Below, one piece after another: positions 1 to 7,695 of a stretch of DNA of 64,000 nt; the stretch's first letter is position 1, and each line of letters opens with the position of its first letter. Source of the stretch: Crossiella sp. S99.2 (GTDB taxonomy: Bacteria; Actinomycetota; Actinomycetes; Mycobacteriales; Pseudonocardiaceae); assembly GCF_023094165.1 (NCBI RefSeq), contig NZ_JALMDK010000024.1:34160-98159 (forward strand), read 5' to 3'. The position numbers were made by a program, and so were the translations under genes. Under the pieces are notes generated by a model. That model was given only the letters and a program-made list of their open reading frames with translations. It searched no databases and was not told the origin of the DNA.

Positions 1-319
1 AGTCCTGCGCCTTCTCCAGCCCGGTCGCGCCGTAGTTGGAGGAGTAGTAGCCGGTGATCGGCGCGTACACCGGTCCCTCGGTGTACTTGCGCAGGTACTT
101 CAGCCGCCCGGTGGTGTTCTCCACGGTGGCCATCAGCTGACCGCCTGCCGCGCTGATCTGCCCGCGCTGCCGGGAGTACTCCTCCAGCAGCACCCGGCTG
201 TTGCGCGGGTCGTTGCGGTAGGTGTCGGCCTTGATCACCTGGATGTAGGTGCCGTTGGCCAGCAGCATCAGGACCATCACCATGACGGCGAGCGCCACCC
301 GGCGCAGTGGTGCGTTCAT
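1..319 (-). CDS. pbpA: Penicillin-binding protein PbpA, N-terminal part (runs off the window)
   Basis: Only the first ~106 residues are inside the window. They show a short cytoplasmic start (MNAPLRRVALAV), one membrane anchor rich in V, M and L, and then the class B PBP opening, including YRNDPRNSR and QRGQI. In actinobacteria PbpA is a transpeptidase that cross-links peptidoglycan during elongation and septation. The ATG at 317-319 overlaps the stop of the upstream rodA gene (ATGA), so the two are translationally coupled. The transpeptidase domain with its SxxK motif lies outside the window and cannot be checked. The identification rests on the N-terminus plus the conserved gene order. Confidence 0.93.
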   Translation of the reverse strand, partial: MNAPLRRVALAVMVMVLMLLANGTYIQVIKADTYRNDPRNSRVLLEEYSRQRGQISAAGGQLMATVENTTGRLKYLRKYTEGPVYAPITGYYSSNYGATGLEKAQD

Positions 320-1776
320 GAGGGCCGCTCCACGAGCACGGTGTGCGCCTCCGCGATCGGCGCCTGCGGCACCACTGGTTTGGCCGCCACGGCCGGTCTG
401 CGCGCGCCGTCGGAAATCCGCAGCAACAGCGCGACCAAGGCGTAGTTGGCCACCAGCGACGATCCGCCGAGGGACAGGAAGGGGGCGGTCAGACCGGTCA
501 GCGGGATCAGCTTGGTGACGCCGCCGACCACGATGAAGACCTGCAGGCCGACCGCGAAGGACAGGCCACCGGCGAGCAGCTTGCCGAAGGTGTCGCGCAC
601 CGCCAGCGCGCTGCGCATGCCGCGCATCACCAGCAGCGTGTAGAGCATCAGCAGCGCGGCCAGGCCGACGAAGCCCAGCTCCTCACCGATCGCGGCGATG
701 ATGAAGTCGCTCTTGGCCAGCGGCACCAGCTCGGGCCGCCCGGCGCCAAGGCCGGTGCCGCCGATCCCGCCGGTGCCCAGCCCGAACAGCGCCTGGCCGA
801 GCTGACGGCCCTTGTTGAAGAAGTCCGCGAACGGGTCCAGCCAGGTGGTCACCCGGACCTGGACGTGGTCGAAGATCTGGTAGGCGACCAGGCAGCCGCC
901 GATGAAGAAGGTCATGCCCAGCACCAGCCAGGCGACCCGCTCGGTGGCCACGTAGAGCATCACCAGCACGATGCCGAAGAACAGCAGCGAGGTGCCGAGG
1001 TCCTTCTCCAGCACCAGCACGCCGAGCGAGGCGAACCAGGCGAACAGCATCGGCATCAGGTCGCGGGCGCGCGGCAGTTCCATCCCGAGCACCTTGCGGC
1101 CCGCCGCCATGAACAGGTCCCGTTTGGAGACCAGGAAGGCGGCGAAGAACACCATCAACAGGATCTTGGCGAACTCACCGGGCTGGATGGAGAACACACC
1201 AGGTATACGTAGCCAGATCTTCGCACCGTTGATTTCCGGGGCGATGACATTCGGCAGGATGCCCGGCAGCGCCAGCGCGACCAGTCCGGCCAGGCCCGCG
1301 GTGTAGCCGTACTTGGACAGCGTGCGGTGGTCCTTGACCAGCACCAGCACCGCGACGAAGAGCACCAGCGCGATCGTGGTCCACATGATCTGGCGGGGCA
1401 CGTCCGCGCTGAACACCCGGCCGGTCAGCTCGGCCCGTTCGGCCTCGGCCAGGTCGATCCGGTGGATCATGACCAGACCAAGCCCGTTGAGCAGCGCCAC
1501 GCACGGCAGGATCAGCGGATCGGCGTAGGGCGCCCAGATCCGCACCGCGATGTGCGCCACCCCGAACAGGCCGAGGTAGGCCGCGCCGTAGTAGAGCAGG
1601 GCGTTGGTCAGCTCCTGCTCCTGGTTGATCTCCACCAGCATCAGCGCACCGGTGACCAGCACCGCGGCGAAGGCGAGCAGCATCAATTCGGTGCCGCGCC
1701 TGGTCGCAGGGGGTGGCGGCTGAGCTGGCGGCCCGCCGGGCAGTGGCCCGGTGGTCGTCGCTGCCGACTCAGCCAT
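316..1776 (-). CDS. rodA: SEDS-family peptidoglycan polymerase RodA/FtsW
   Basis: The protein has 486 residues with about a dozen membrane segments. It carries the SEDS signatures ending in LGGSSLVANY near the C-terminus and the FVGLAALLMLY segment. SEDS proteins polymerise glycan strands from lipid II and work with a class B PBP, here the PbpA encoded next in the operon. An open frame extends upstream to 1935, but I chose the ATG at 1774-1776 (MAESAATTTG) because it gives the ATGA overlap with the pstP stop seen at every junction of this operon, and because the extra residues look like read-through of the pstP tail. The proline-rich N-terminus precedes the first membrane segment. Assignment is firm; RodA versus FtsW naming follows gene order. 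Confidence 0.95.
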   Translation of the reverse strand: MAESAATTTGPLPGGPPAQPPPPATRRGTELMLLAFAAVLVTGALMLVEINQEQELTNALLYYGAAYLGLFGVAHIAVRIWAPYADPLILPCVALLNGLGLVMIHRIDLAEAERAELTGRVFSADVPRQIMWTTIALVLFVAVLVLVKDHRTLSKYGYTAGLAGLVALALPGILPNVIAPEINGAKIWLRIPGVFSIQPGEFAKILLMVFFAAFLVSKRDLFMAAGRKVLGMELPRARDLMPMLFAWFASLGVLVLEKDLGTSLLFFGIVLVMLYVATERVAWLVLGMTFFIGGCLVAYQIFDHVQVRVTTWLDPFADFFNKGRQLGQALFGLGTGGIGGTGLGAGRPELVPLAKSDFIIAAIGEELGFVGLAALLMLYTLLVMRGMRSALAVRDTFGKLLAGGLSFAVGLQVFIVVGGVTKLIPLTGLTAPFLSLGGSSLVANYALVALLLRISDGARRPAVAAKPVVPQAPIAEAHTVLVERPS

Positions 1777-3173
1777 CAGCGCACCGTCCGGCAGTCCACC
1801 CCGGGCTTGGGCGTCGGCGGGGGCAACGGCATGACGTCCGAACTCGTGGGGGCGTTCGGGTCCGTGGTCGGCGGGGCGCTGGTGCTGGTCGTCGGCTGAC
1901 CGGTGCCACCCGGCGTGCCGGTGGTGGGCGGGCACGGCGGCATCAGCTGGGCGGTGCGCAGCCGGCGGATCGCGTTGCGCGCGCCCTCCAGCCCGTCCAG
2001 CCCGGTGATCCCGTTGGCGATGATCTCCTTGCCGGAGGCGGTCAGGTCGGAGACGAGGATCGGCTCCGGGTCACAGCTCACCGAGTTCGGCGCGCAGGAA
2101 CCCTCGACCTCACGCTGCAGCCTGATGCCCAGCACATTGCCCTGCACACCCTGGAACACCGCCACCCGGCCGTCCTCGGACGCGCCGACGTAGTACTGCT
2201 GCAGCACCCAGTACCGGGTGAAGAACCCGGCCGCGCCGAAGAACGCCAGCACCAGCAGCACGACCGTCAGGGTCCGCAGCCAGCGCCTGCCCTTGGGCGG
2301 GTCCGGCGGCGGCGTGGTCGGGTCCGGGCGTGGCTGCTGTTGTTGCTGCCAGCCGGGGTTGAGCGCGCCCGCGCGGGAGGCAGGCGAGTCCGGCGGTGGC
2401 GGATCGGCACTGCCGTCGCCCGCGGCGCCGCCCACGATCGGGGCGTTCTCCCCGAAGTCGACGTCCACCACGTCGGCGACGATCACCGTGACGTTGTCCG
2501 GGCCGCCGCCCTTGAGCGCCAGCTCGATCAGCCGGTCGGCGCAGGTCCTCGGGTCGGGGATGGCCAGGGCCTCGGCCAGCGTTTCCGCCGACACCACCCC
2601 GGAGAGCCCGTCCGAGCACAGCATGTACCGATCGCCGTTGCGGGCTTCCCTGATCGCCAGGCTCGGCTCCACCTCGTGCCCGGTCAGCGCCTTGAGCAGC
2701 AGCGACCGTTGCGGGTGGGTGAGCGCCTCGTCCGGAGTGATCCGGCCTTCGTCGATCAGGGACTGCACGAACGTGTCGTCATGGGTGATCTGGGACAGGT
2801 TGCCGTCCCGGACCAGATAGGCGCGCGAGTCACCGATGTGCACCAGACCCAGTCTGTTGCCGGCGAAGAGCACCGCGGTCAGCGTGGTGCCCATCCCCTC
2901 CAGGTCAGGGTCGCTCGCGACGAGTTCGGCGATCGCCGAGTTCCCGCCGAGCATCGACCCGCGCAGATCACTGAGCAGGTCCTCCCCGGGTTCGTCGTCG
3001 TCGAGGGGGGCTAGTGCGGCGATGACCACCTTGCTGGCGACTTCACCGGCGGCATGGCCGCCCATGCCGTCGGCGAGCGCGAGCAGTCGTGGGCCGGCGT
3101 ACACGGAGTCCTGGTTGTTGGCACGTACCAGGCCCCGGTCGCTGCGGGCCGCGTAACGAAGGACGAGGGTCAT
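1776..3173 (-). CDS. pstP: PP2C-type Ser/Thr protein phosphatase PstP
   Basis: The 465-residue protein has a cytoplasmic PP2C domain (about 1-238) with all the metal-site motifs: NNQD (19-22), DGMGGH (35-40), GDSR (114-117), SDGL (187-190) and GPDNVT (224-229). A Q/P-rich linker follows, then one membrane segment (about 300-319) and an extracellular tail that ends in a Thr/Pro-rich stretch. PstP dephosphorylates PknA/PknB-type kinases and their substrates, including cell-wall enzymes. Its start overlaps the fhaB stop by ATGA and its stop overlaps the rodA start. Length and topology match the mycobacterial enzyme. Confidence 0.97.
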   Translation of the reverse strand: MTLVLRYAARSDRGLVRANNQDSVYAGPRLLALADGMGGHAAGEVASKVVIAALAPLDDDEPGEDLLSDLRGSMLGGNSAIAELVASDPDLEGMGTTLTAVLFAGNRLGLVHIGDSRAYLVRDGNLSQITHDDTFVQSLIDEGRITPDEALTHPQRSLLLKALTGHEVEPSLAIREARNGDRYMLCSDGLSGVVSAETLAEALAIPDPRTCADRLIELALKGGGPDNVTVIVADVVDVDFGENAPIVGGAAGDGSADPPPPDSPASRAGALNPGWQQQQQPRPDPTTPPPDPPKGRRWLRTLTVVLLVLAFFGAAGFFTRYWVLQQYYVGASEDGRVAVFQGVQGNVLGIRLQREVEGSCAPNSVSCDPEPILVSDLTASGKEIIANGITGLDGLEGARNAIRRLRTAQLMPPCPPTTGTPGGTGQPTTSTSAPPTTDPNAPTSSDVMPLPPPTPKPGVDCRTVR

Positions 3174-3631
3174 GAGCGCAGCTCGATCACCGTCTTACCG
3201 ATGCGGATCGGAACGCCGAGCGGGACCCGGGTGGGTGCCGTGACCTTCGCCCGGTCTAGATAACTGCCGTTGGTGGAGCCTAGGTCCTCCACGTACCAGT
3301 CCGTTCCTCGAAGAGAGAGTCTGGCGTGCCTCGTCGACGCGTAGTCGTCGTCGAGTACGAGAGTGGAGTCGTCGGCACGGCCGATGAGAATAGGGCGGCC
3401 GTCCAGCGCGATGCGAGTACCCGCCAGCGCGCCATGGGTCACCACGAGTTGCCGGGCGGCTTTGTTGCCCCGCAACTGCCGCCCGCTGGTCCGTCGGGAA
3501 CCGGGTAGGGCGACCCGCAGCCCGGAGGCCGCGTAAAGATCAGAGCGAACGACACGGAGCGCAGCCAGCACGAACAACCAGAGCAGGGCGAGAAACCCTG
3601 CTCTGGTCAGCTGCATCACAAGTTCTGGCAC
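3170..3631 (-). CDS. fhaB: Membrane-anchored FHA-domain protein FhaB (FipA)
   Basis: This 153-residue protein has one N-terminal membrane segment (LTRAGFLALLWLFVLAALR) followed by a basic linker and a C-terminal FHA domain. The FHA phosphothreonine-binding motifs are visible: GRADDST, STRHARL and DLGSTNGSYL. FHA domains read phosphothreonines made by the PknA/PknB kinases, and FhaB/FipA links them to division proteins. I chose the GTG at 3629-3631 because VPELVMQLTRAGF matches the known start of mycobacterial FhaB and GGGAG lies upstream. An ATG five codons later (3616) is the alternative. It is coupled to pstP by ATGA. Confidence 0.93.
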   Translation of the reverse strand: MPELVMQLTRAGFLALLWLFVLAALRVVRSDLYAASGLRVALPGSRRTSGRQLRGNKAARQLVVTHGALAGTRIALDGRPILIGRADDSTLVLDDDYASTRHARLSLRGTDWYVEDLGSTNGSYLDRAKVTAPTRVPLGVPIRIGKTVIELRS

Positions 3632-3668
3632 CTGCTGTGACCGCTCCCGCCTTGCGATGTCGTCCTGG

Positions 3669-4895
3669 TCAGCCCTGGGACCGGAACACCAACGTCGAGT
3701 GCCCGATCCTGATCGCGTCGCCGTCGGCGAGCTGCCAGGCCTGGGCCGGGTTGGAGTTGACCGTAGTGCCGTTGGTCGAGCCCAGGTCGGCCAGCATCGC
3801 GTTCTGACCGTCCCAGGTGATTTCCAGGTGCCGGCGGGAGACCCCGGTGTCCGGCAGGCGGAAATCGGCGTCCTGGCCACGGCCTATCACGTTGCTGCCC
3901 TGCTTGAGGCTATAGGTCCGGTTGGAGCCGTCGTCGAGCTGGAGGGTCGCCGTCAGTGTGCGCGGCCCCGTCTGCACGGCGGGCGGAGCGTATCCCTGCT
4001 GGTTCGGGTCGGCGTAGCCGCCCTGCTGGGCGTAGCCCTGCTGGCCATAACCCTGGTCGTAGCCCTGCTGGGCGTAACCCTGCTGCTGGCCGTAACCCTG
4101 CTGGTCATAGCCGGGCTGCTGCTGGGCGTAACCCTGGTCATAACCCTGCTGACCGTAGCCCTGCTGCTGCTGGCCATAGCCCTGCTGGTCGTAACCGGGC
4201 TGCTGGGCGTAGCCCTGGTCGTATCCCTGCTGACCGTAGCCAGGCTGCTGCGGCTGCTGGGCGTAACCCTGCTGGTCATAGCCAGGCTGCTGCTGGGCGT
4301 AACCCTGGTCGTAGCCCTGCTGCCCGTACCCGCCTTGCTGCTGCTGGGCGTAGTTCGGGTCATAACCCTGCTGACCGTAGCCAGGCTGCTGCTGCTGGTC
4401 GTAGCCGTACTGCCCCTGCTGCTGCTGGGCGTAGCGGTCTCCCTCGGGGTACTGGCCGGGTGGCTGGCTCATGGGTCGGTCTCCTGCGGTGCGAGGTGGT
4501 GCCGGCCGTCGGCGCGGCGATGCGTCTGGGTCGACTGACGAGCTCGTGTGGAACTGTCCGGTGTGCAGCGTCTCAGAGCGCTCCAAGGAGACTACGACGT
4601 CACCGTATGTGTCCCACCCGTGCTCGGTCAGATGCTCTCCGACACAGTCGGCGAGCAGATCGGTGATCCGCTGCTCGTCGCCGGCTAGCCGGTCGTGGTC
4701 GGCTGGGCCGAGTGTCACGGTGTAGTGGTTGGGTGCGAGGAGGCGGCCGCCGGCAAGCTCCTTGACCTTGCGTTCGGCCTCTCGTTGCAGGGCCTGCGCC
4801 ACCTCCTGGGGGACTACGTTGCCACCGAACACGCGCGCGAAAGTATTGCCGACAAGGCCTTCGAGCTTGCGCTCGAAGCGCTGCACGAGGCTCAT
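3669..4895 (-). CDS. fhaA: FHA-domain protein FhaA with DUF3662 N-terminus and long YGQ-rich linker
   Basis: The protein has 408 residues. Residues 1-120 form the DUF3662 domain (start MSLVQRFERKLEGLVGNTFA). Residues ~148-303 are a low-complexity linker built almost only of Q, G and Y. Residues ~315-408 are an FHA domain with NVIGRGQDADFRL, GVSRRHLEI and DLGSTNGTTV. In mycobacteria FhaA binds phosphorylated MviN and PknB partners at the poles and septum. The ATG at 4893-4895 begins the conserved DUF3662 sequence; the longer open frame upstream has no family-like sequence. It is the first gene of the minus-strand operon, 37 bp from fhaB, and is divergent from tRNA-Leu. Confidence 0.96.
   Translation of the reverse strand: MSLVQRFERKLEGLVGNTFARVFGGNVVPQEVAQALQREAERKVKELAGGRLLAPNHYTVTLGPADHDRLAGDEQRITDLLADCVGEHLTEHGWDTYGDVVVSLERSETLHTGQFHTSSSVDPDASPRRRPAPPRTAGDRPMSQPPGQYPEGDRYAQQQQGQYGYDQQQQPGYGQQGYDPNYAQQQQGGYGQQGYDQGYAQQQPGYDQQGYAQQPQQPGYGQQGYDQGYAQQPGYDQQGYGQQQQGYGQQGYDQGYAQQQPGYDQQGYGQQQGYAQQGYDQGYGQQGYAQQGGYADPNQQGYAPPAVQTGPRTLTATLQLDDGSNRTYSLKQGSNVIGRGQDADFRLPDTGVSRRHLEITWDGQNAMLADLGSTNGTTVNSNPAQAWQLADGDAIRIGHSTLVFRSQG
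3987..4451 (-). repeat. Tandem QQGY-type repeat DNA encoding the FhaA linker
   Basis: About 465 bp repeat the codons for QQGY, DQGYAQQ and PGYDQQ variants, giving roughly two dozen tyrosines spaced 4-8 residues apart. The repeat is imperfect and stays in frame throughout. It looks array-like at DNA level but is coding. Confidence 0.85.
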
Positions 4896-4995
4896 GTCCC
4901 ACCCTTCCGCTTCCGGTCCAGTCCACTGAGCGCCGGACACCGAACGTGGTCGTGCGGTGCAGCTGGTTCGGCTCCGTGTCCGGTCGCTCACCCCG

Positions 4996-5001
4996 ATCGT
5001 A
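4996..5001 (-). promoter_or_regulatory. Possible -10 element of the fhaA-fhaB-pstP-rodA-pbpA operon
   Basis: Read on the minus strand, TACGAT fits the actinobacterial -10 pattern TAnnnT and lies about 100 bp upstream of the fhaA ATG. No convincing -35 is seen at 17-18 bp, so this is a weak call. Confidence 0.3.
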
Positions 5002-5056
5002 TCCGGGTCTGGGGGCAAGGGAGGGGCCGAGTTGTAAGCCAGTCGCCTGACCGTGC

Positions 5057-5062
5057 TAGGCT
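5057..5062 (+). promoter_or_regulatory. Possible -10 element of tRNA-Leu
   Basis: TAGGCT lies 33 bp upstream of the mature tRNA 5' end, a usual distance. The sequence TTGTAAGC lies 17-19 bp further upstream as a possible -35. Confidence 0.4.
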
Positions 5063-5094
5063 TCCGCCGCACCCCAAAAGGGAGCCCCCGAAAG

Positions 5095-5177
5095 GGGCGA
5101 GTGGCGGAATGGCAGACGCGCACGGTTCAGGTCCGTGTGTCCGAAAGGACGTGAGGGTTCAACTCCCTCCTCGCCCA
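5095..5177 (+). tRNA. tRNA-Leu (anticodon CAG)
   Basis: The 83-nt cloverleaf has a 7-bp acceptor stem (GGGCGAG/CTCGCCC), a 5-bp anticodon stem (CACGG/CCGTG) around the loop TTCAGGT with anticodon CAG, a long class II variable arm, and a T arm GAGGG-TTCAACT-CCCTC. The long variable arm and the CAG anticodon identify leucine; it reads CUG, the dominant Leu codon in this genome. The 3' CCA is not encoded. A tRNA-Leu at this position beside fhaA is also found in Mycobacterium. Confidence 0.97.
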
Positions 5178-5224
5178 CGTACGAAAAAGGCCCAGGCGCG
5201 CTTCGCCTGGGCCTTTTTCGTACG
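5177..5224 (+). terminator. Long symmetrical terminator after tRNA-Leu
   Basis: An almost perfect inverted repeat runs from ACGTACGAAAAAGGCCCAGG at 5177 to its complement ending at 5224, with a loop of about 4-5 nt (around CGCTT). The descending arm contains a TTTTT run, so it should work as an intrinsic terminator. The matching AAAAA on the other arm could make it bidirectional. Confidence 0.9.
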
Positions 5225-5662
5225 TCCACACCGGGGGCCCGAGCCCCCGGACCCCCACGGTGCGGTTGGTGCTGAACCAGCGGGGTCACCATTTGGGTCA
5301 CTCTTGTGGCCCACCTTTGTGGCCGCCTTTGTCTGGCCTATTTGTCTGTGACTCTTGGCGAAATTTCTTCAGGGTTGGCTCAGGTCCTTCTTTGGGGGCG
5401 GTTGGCGGGCTTTGGGGCGCGGTGAGCGGTGAGCGTGTGGGTCTCACACGAACGGCCGCACTGCCGGGCTGAAGTGCTTGACCGTGCACCGACCGGTTAC
5501 CGACTGACTTCGGCCGCCGGTCGCAACTTGGTATGGGCATTCCCTGCGGTAGGGCCCTGACCTGGTAAATCAGTTAAGGCGTCAGCGAACGAACCAGCTC
5601 CGGAACGCCAAGAACGCCACTGCGGGCAACCACGGTGGTGAAGCCGCAGGGAGGCGAAGATC
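5225..5662. other. 438-bp stretch without a recognisable gene
   Basis: No reading frame here has family-like sequence. Part of it (about 5290-5400) is T-rich and lower in GC than the surroundings, with short direct repeats of TTTGTGGCC/TTTGTCTGGCC type. A TTGACC at about 5479 and the downstream AT-rich stretch could hold the promoter of the gene at 5663, but I cannot define it. I looked for a repeat of the tRNA 3' end (attachment site) and saw none. Confidence 0.5.
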
Positions 5663-6286
5663 GTGAGCCGCACCACGGGCCAGCCGACAGTCCAGGGTGG
5701 ACTGCCTGTCATTCCGGCCCGATCAATCGCCCCGGTCGAGTTACCCGCTCCGCCGGAACATCTGGCCGCTCGGGCCGCCGAACTGCTGGGCTGGGGCGGG
5801 GTCATGCTGCCGCCGATGACCCTGCTCGGCCGCCGGGTGGTCATGGTCGCCGAGCTGATCACCGACGCGCACGCCGAGCGGCTCGCGCTGGGGTGTCCGC
5901 CGGTCACCGACCGGACCACCGTCTCCACCTGGGTCTGGCCCGAACTGGCAGGCATGGTGCCCGCGCCGGCGGTCCGCCTGGTCGGCGCGATCGCGTTGTC
6001 CCGGCACTGGCGCACCGCGCTGACCTCGGTCGTTCCCTTCTCCCGGTTCACCAACACGGCGGTCGTGGTGCCGTCGGCGGTGGCCGAGGGCGATGACTTC
6101 CTGGCGAACTGCCTGATGCGTGCCGGTCACTACGGTGTGTCGGTGGCCACAGCCCAGGACCAGGGCTCGGTCGAGCTGACCCTGCGCGGCCGGCCGCCGC
6201 AGGACTTCCCGATCGAGCAAGAAGTCACCGTGCGGTGGCTGCGTGAGGTGGTCTACGACCGGATCCTGGCCACCATGGTCAGTTAG
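5663..6286 (+). CDS. Hypothetical protein, about 207 residues
   Basis: I do not recognise this family. The frame has strong coding bias, a GTG start at 5663 and an AGGGAGG ribosome-binding site 7-10 bp upstream. The protein looks soluble and mixed alpha/beta, with no signal peptide, no clear membrane segment and no conserved catalytic motif. It contains hydrophobic stretches such as GRRVVMVAEL and PAVRLVGAIAL. It stands alone on the plus strand and its stop overlaps by 8 bp the end of the convergent oxidase gene. The protein is real on coding evidence; the function is unknown. Confidence 0.75.
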   Translation: MSRTTGQPTVQGGLPVIPARSIAPVELPAPPEHLAARAAELLGWGGVMLPPMTLLGRRVVMVAELITDAHAERLALGCPPVTDRTTVSTWVWPELAGMVPAPAVRLVGAIALSRHWRTALTSVVPFSRFTNTAVVVPSAVAEGDDFLANCLMRAGHYGVSVATAQDQGSVELTLRGRPPQDFPIEQEVTVRWLREVVYDRILATMVS

Positions 6287-7607
6287 TAGTGCCCAGCACC
6301 CGGTCCAGGTACCGGTTGCGGAAGCGGCCGTGCGGGTCAAGGGCAGCGCGCACGGCCTGGAAGTCGGCGAAACGCGGATAACGGCCGCGGAGCGAGTCCT
6401 CCGTCTGGCTATGCATCTTCCCCCAGTGCGGACGGCCACCCGCCGCATAGGCGATCTGCTCGAACGTGTCGAACCAGTGCCGGTAGGGCATGCCGAGGAA
6501 CTGGTGGATGGCCAGGTACGCGGTCGGCCTGCCGGTCGCGGTGGACAACCAGATGTCATCGGCGGCGGCCACCCGGACCTCGACCGGGATGTTCACCGGG
6601 TGTTCCAGGCGCTCGGAGGCGGCGCGGAGTTCGGTGAGCACCTCGCGCAGGTGCTCCCGGGGGATCGCGTACTCGGTCTCGGTGAAGCGGACCCGGCGCG
6701 GTGTGGTGAACACCCGGTGCGAGGCGTCGCTGTAGCTGCGCTCGCCGAGCACCTTGGCGCACAGCCGGTTCAGCGGGCGGACCAGGCTCGGGATTGCGCG
6801 GCCGGTGTGGCAGACCGCGGCCAGCGCGGCGTTCTCCAGCACCTCGTACTCGAAGAACCGGCGCACCGGGTGCAGTGGTTGCCTTGGCGCGTCCACCGGC
6901 AGGCGGTTGTTCCGCTTCACCATGACCCGGTCGGTGTGCACGAACCAGTGGAACTCGGCGTGGTCGTTGGCCGCGGTCAGCTCGTCGAAGCACTCGATCG
7001 TCTCGTCCAGGCCGGCCGGGTACTCCGCGGCCTGGAGCGCGAACGCCGGTTCGCACCGCAGGGTCACCGTGGTCAGCACGCCCAACGCGCCGAGACCGAC
7101 CTTGGCCGCGCTGAACTCGGCCGGGTTCTCCGTTGCCGAGCAGCGCAGCAGCGAACCGTCGGCCAGCACCAGCTCCAGTGCCTGCACCTGGGTGGCCAGT
7201 CCGCCGAAGCTCGCGCCAGTGCCGTGGGTGCCGGTGGAGATGGCGCCGGCCACGGTCTGCCGGTCGATGTCGCCCAGGTTGGTCATGGCCAGGCCGAGCT
7301 GGTCCAGCTCGTGGTTGAGCTGGTGCAGCGGGGTGCCCGCGCGCACGGTGACCAGGCCGGTCTGGTGGTCGGCCGCGATCACGCCGCGCCAGTCGGACAG
7401 GTCCAGCGCCAGCCCACCTTCGGGTGAACCGACCGCACTGAACGAGTGGCCGCTGCCCAGGGGGCGCACCGTGAGGTCGTCCCGGGCCGCAGCCTTCACC
7501 GCGGCGGCGATCTCCTCCACGTCCCGGGGGCGGGCGGTGCGGGCCGGCCGCGCGGTGGCGGTCCGGGCCCAGTTGGTCCACGAGCCAGTGTCACTCTGTC
7601 GCGGCAA
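6279..7607 (-). CDS. FAD-dependent sugar-1,4-lactone oxidase (D-arabinono-1,4-lactone oxidase/alditol oxidase family)
   Basis: About 442 residues. It begins with the family opening SWTNWARTATARPA, then the PCMH-type FAD domain with LGSGHSFSAVG, where the His in GHS is the usual covalent FAD attachment site. GDIDRQTVAGAISTGTHGTG and, near the C-terminus, RPHWGKMH are typical of lactone and alditol oxidases. These enzymes oxidise sugar lactones or polyols with O2; the substrate here is unknown. I chose the TTG at 7605-7607 because GGAGGG lies 5-6 bp upstream; a TTG at 7622 has its Shine-Dalgarno sequence directly abutting the codon. Divergent from the PLP enzyme gene, so both probably share a regulatory region. 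Confidence 0.87.
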   Translation of the reverse strand: MPRQSDTGSWTNWARTATARPARTARPRDVEEIAAAVKAAARDDLTVRPLGSGHSFSAVGSPEGGLALDLSDWRGVIAADHQTGLVTVRAGTPLHQLNHELDQLGLAMTNLGDIDRQTVAGAISTGTHGTGASFGGLATQVQALELVLADGSLLRCSATENPAEFSAAKVGLGALGVLTTVTLRCEPAFALQAAEYPAGLDETIECFDELTAANDHAEFHWFVHTDRVMVKRNNRLPVDAPRQPLHPVRRFFEYEVLENAALAAVCHTGRAIPSLVRPLNRLCAKVLGERSYSDASHRVFTTPRRVRFTETEYAIPREHLREVLTELRAASERLEHPVNIPVEVRVAAADDIWLSTATGRPTAYLAIHQFLGMPYRHWFDTFEQIAYAAGGRPHWGKMHSQTEDSLRGRYPRFADFQAVRAALDPHGRFRNRYLDRVLGTTN

Positions 7608-7650
7608 GGCTACCCTCCGCAATCCTCGGGGCGGATGTTGGTGAACGTAC

Positions 7651-7689
7651 GTGAAGAGGTTTCACCTTTCAAGGTTTTCGGCTTACCGT
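7651..7689 (+). promoter_or_regulatory. Promoter and candidate operator for the PLP enzyme gene
   Basis: TTTCAC (7660-7665), an 18-bp spacer and TACCGT (7684-7689) form a plausible -35/-10 pair whose start site would fall at the GTG of 7696, giving a leaderless message. The inverted repeat GTGAA-N5-TTCAC (7651-7665) covers the -35 and could bind a repressor such as the TetR protein encoded at 8892-9506. ACGTACGT lies just upstream. Confidence 0.45.
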
Positions 7690-7695
7690 TGCAGT

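Noticed and set aside
3987..4451. CRISPR-like or tandem-repeat array
   Set aside because: The repeats are irregular in length, lack unique spacers and stay in the fhaA reading frame, encoding the QGY linker.
5095..5662. Integrated element at tRNA-Leu
   Set aside because: No integrase, no duplicated tRNA 3' end and no mobile genes nearby.
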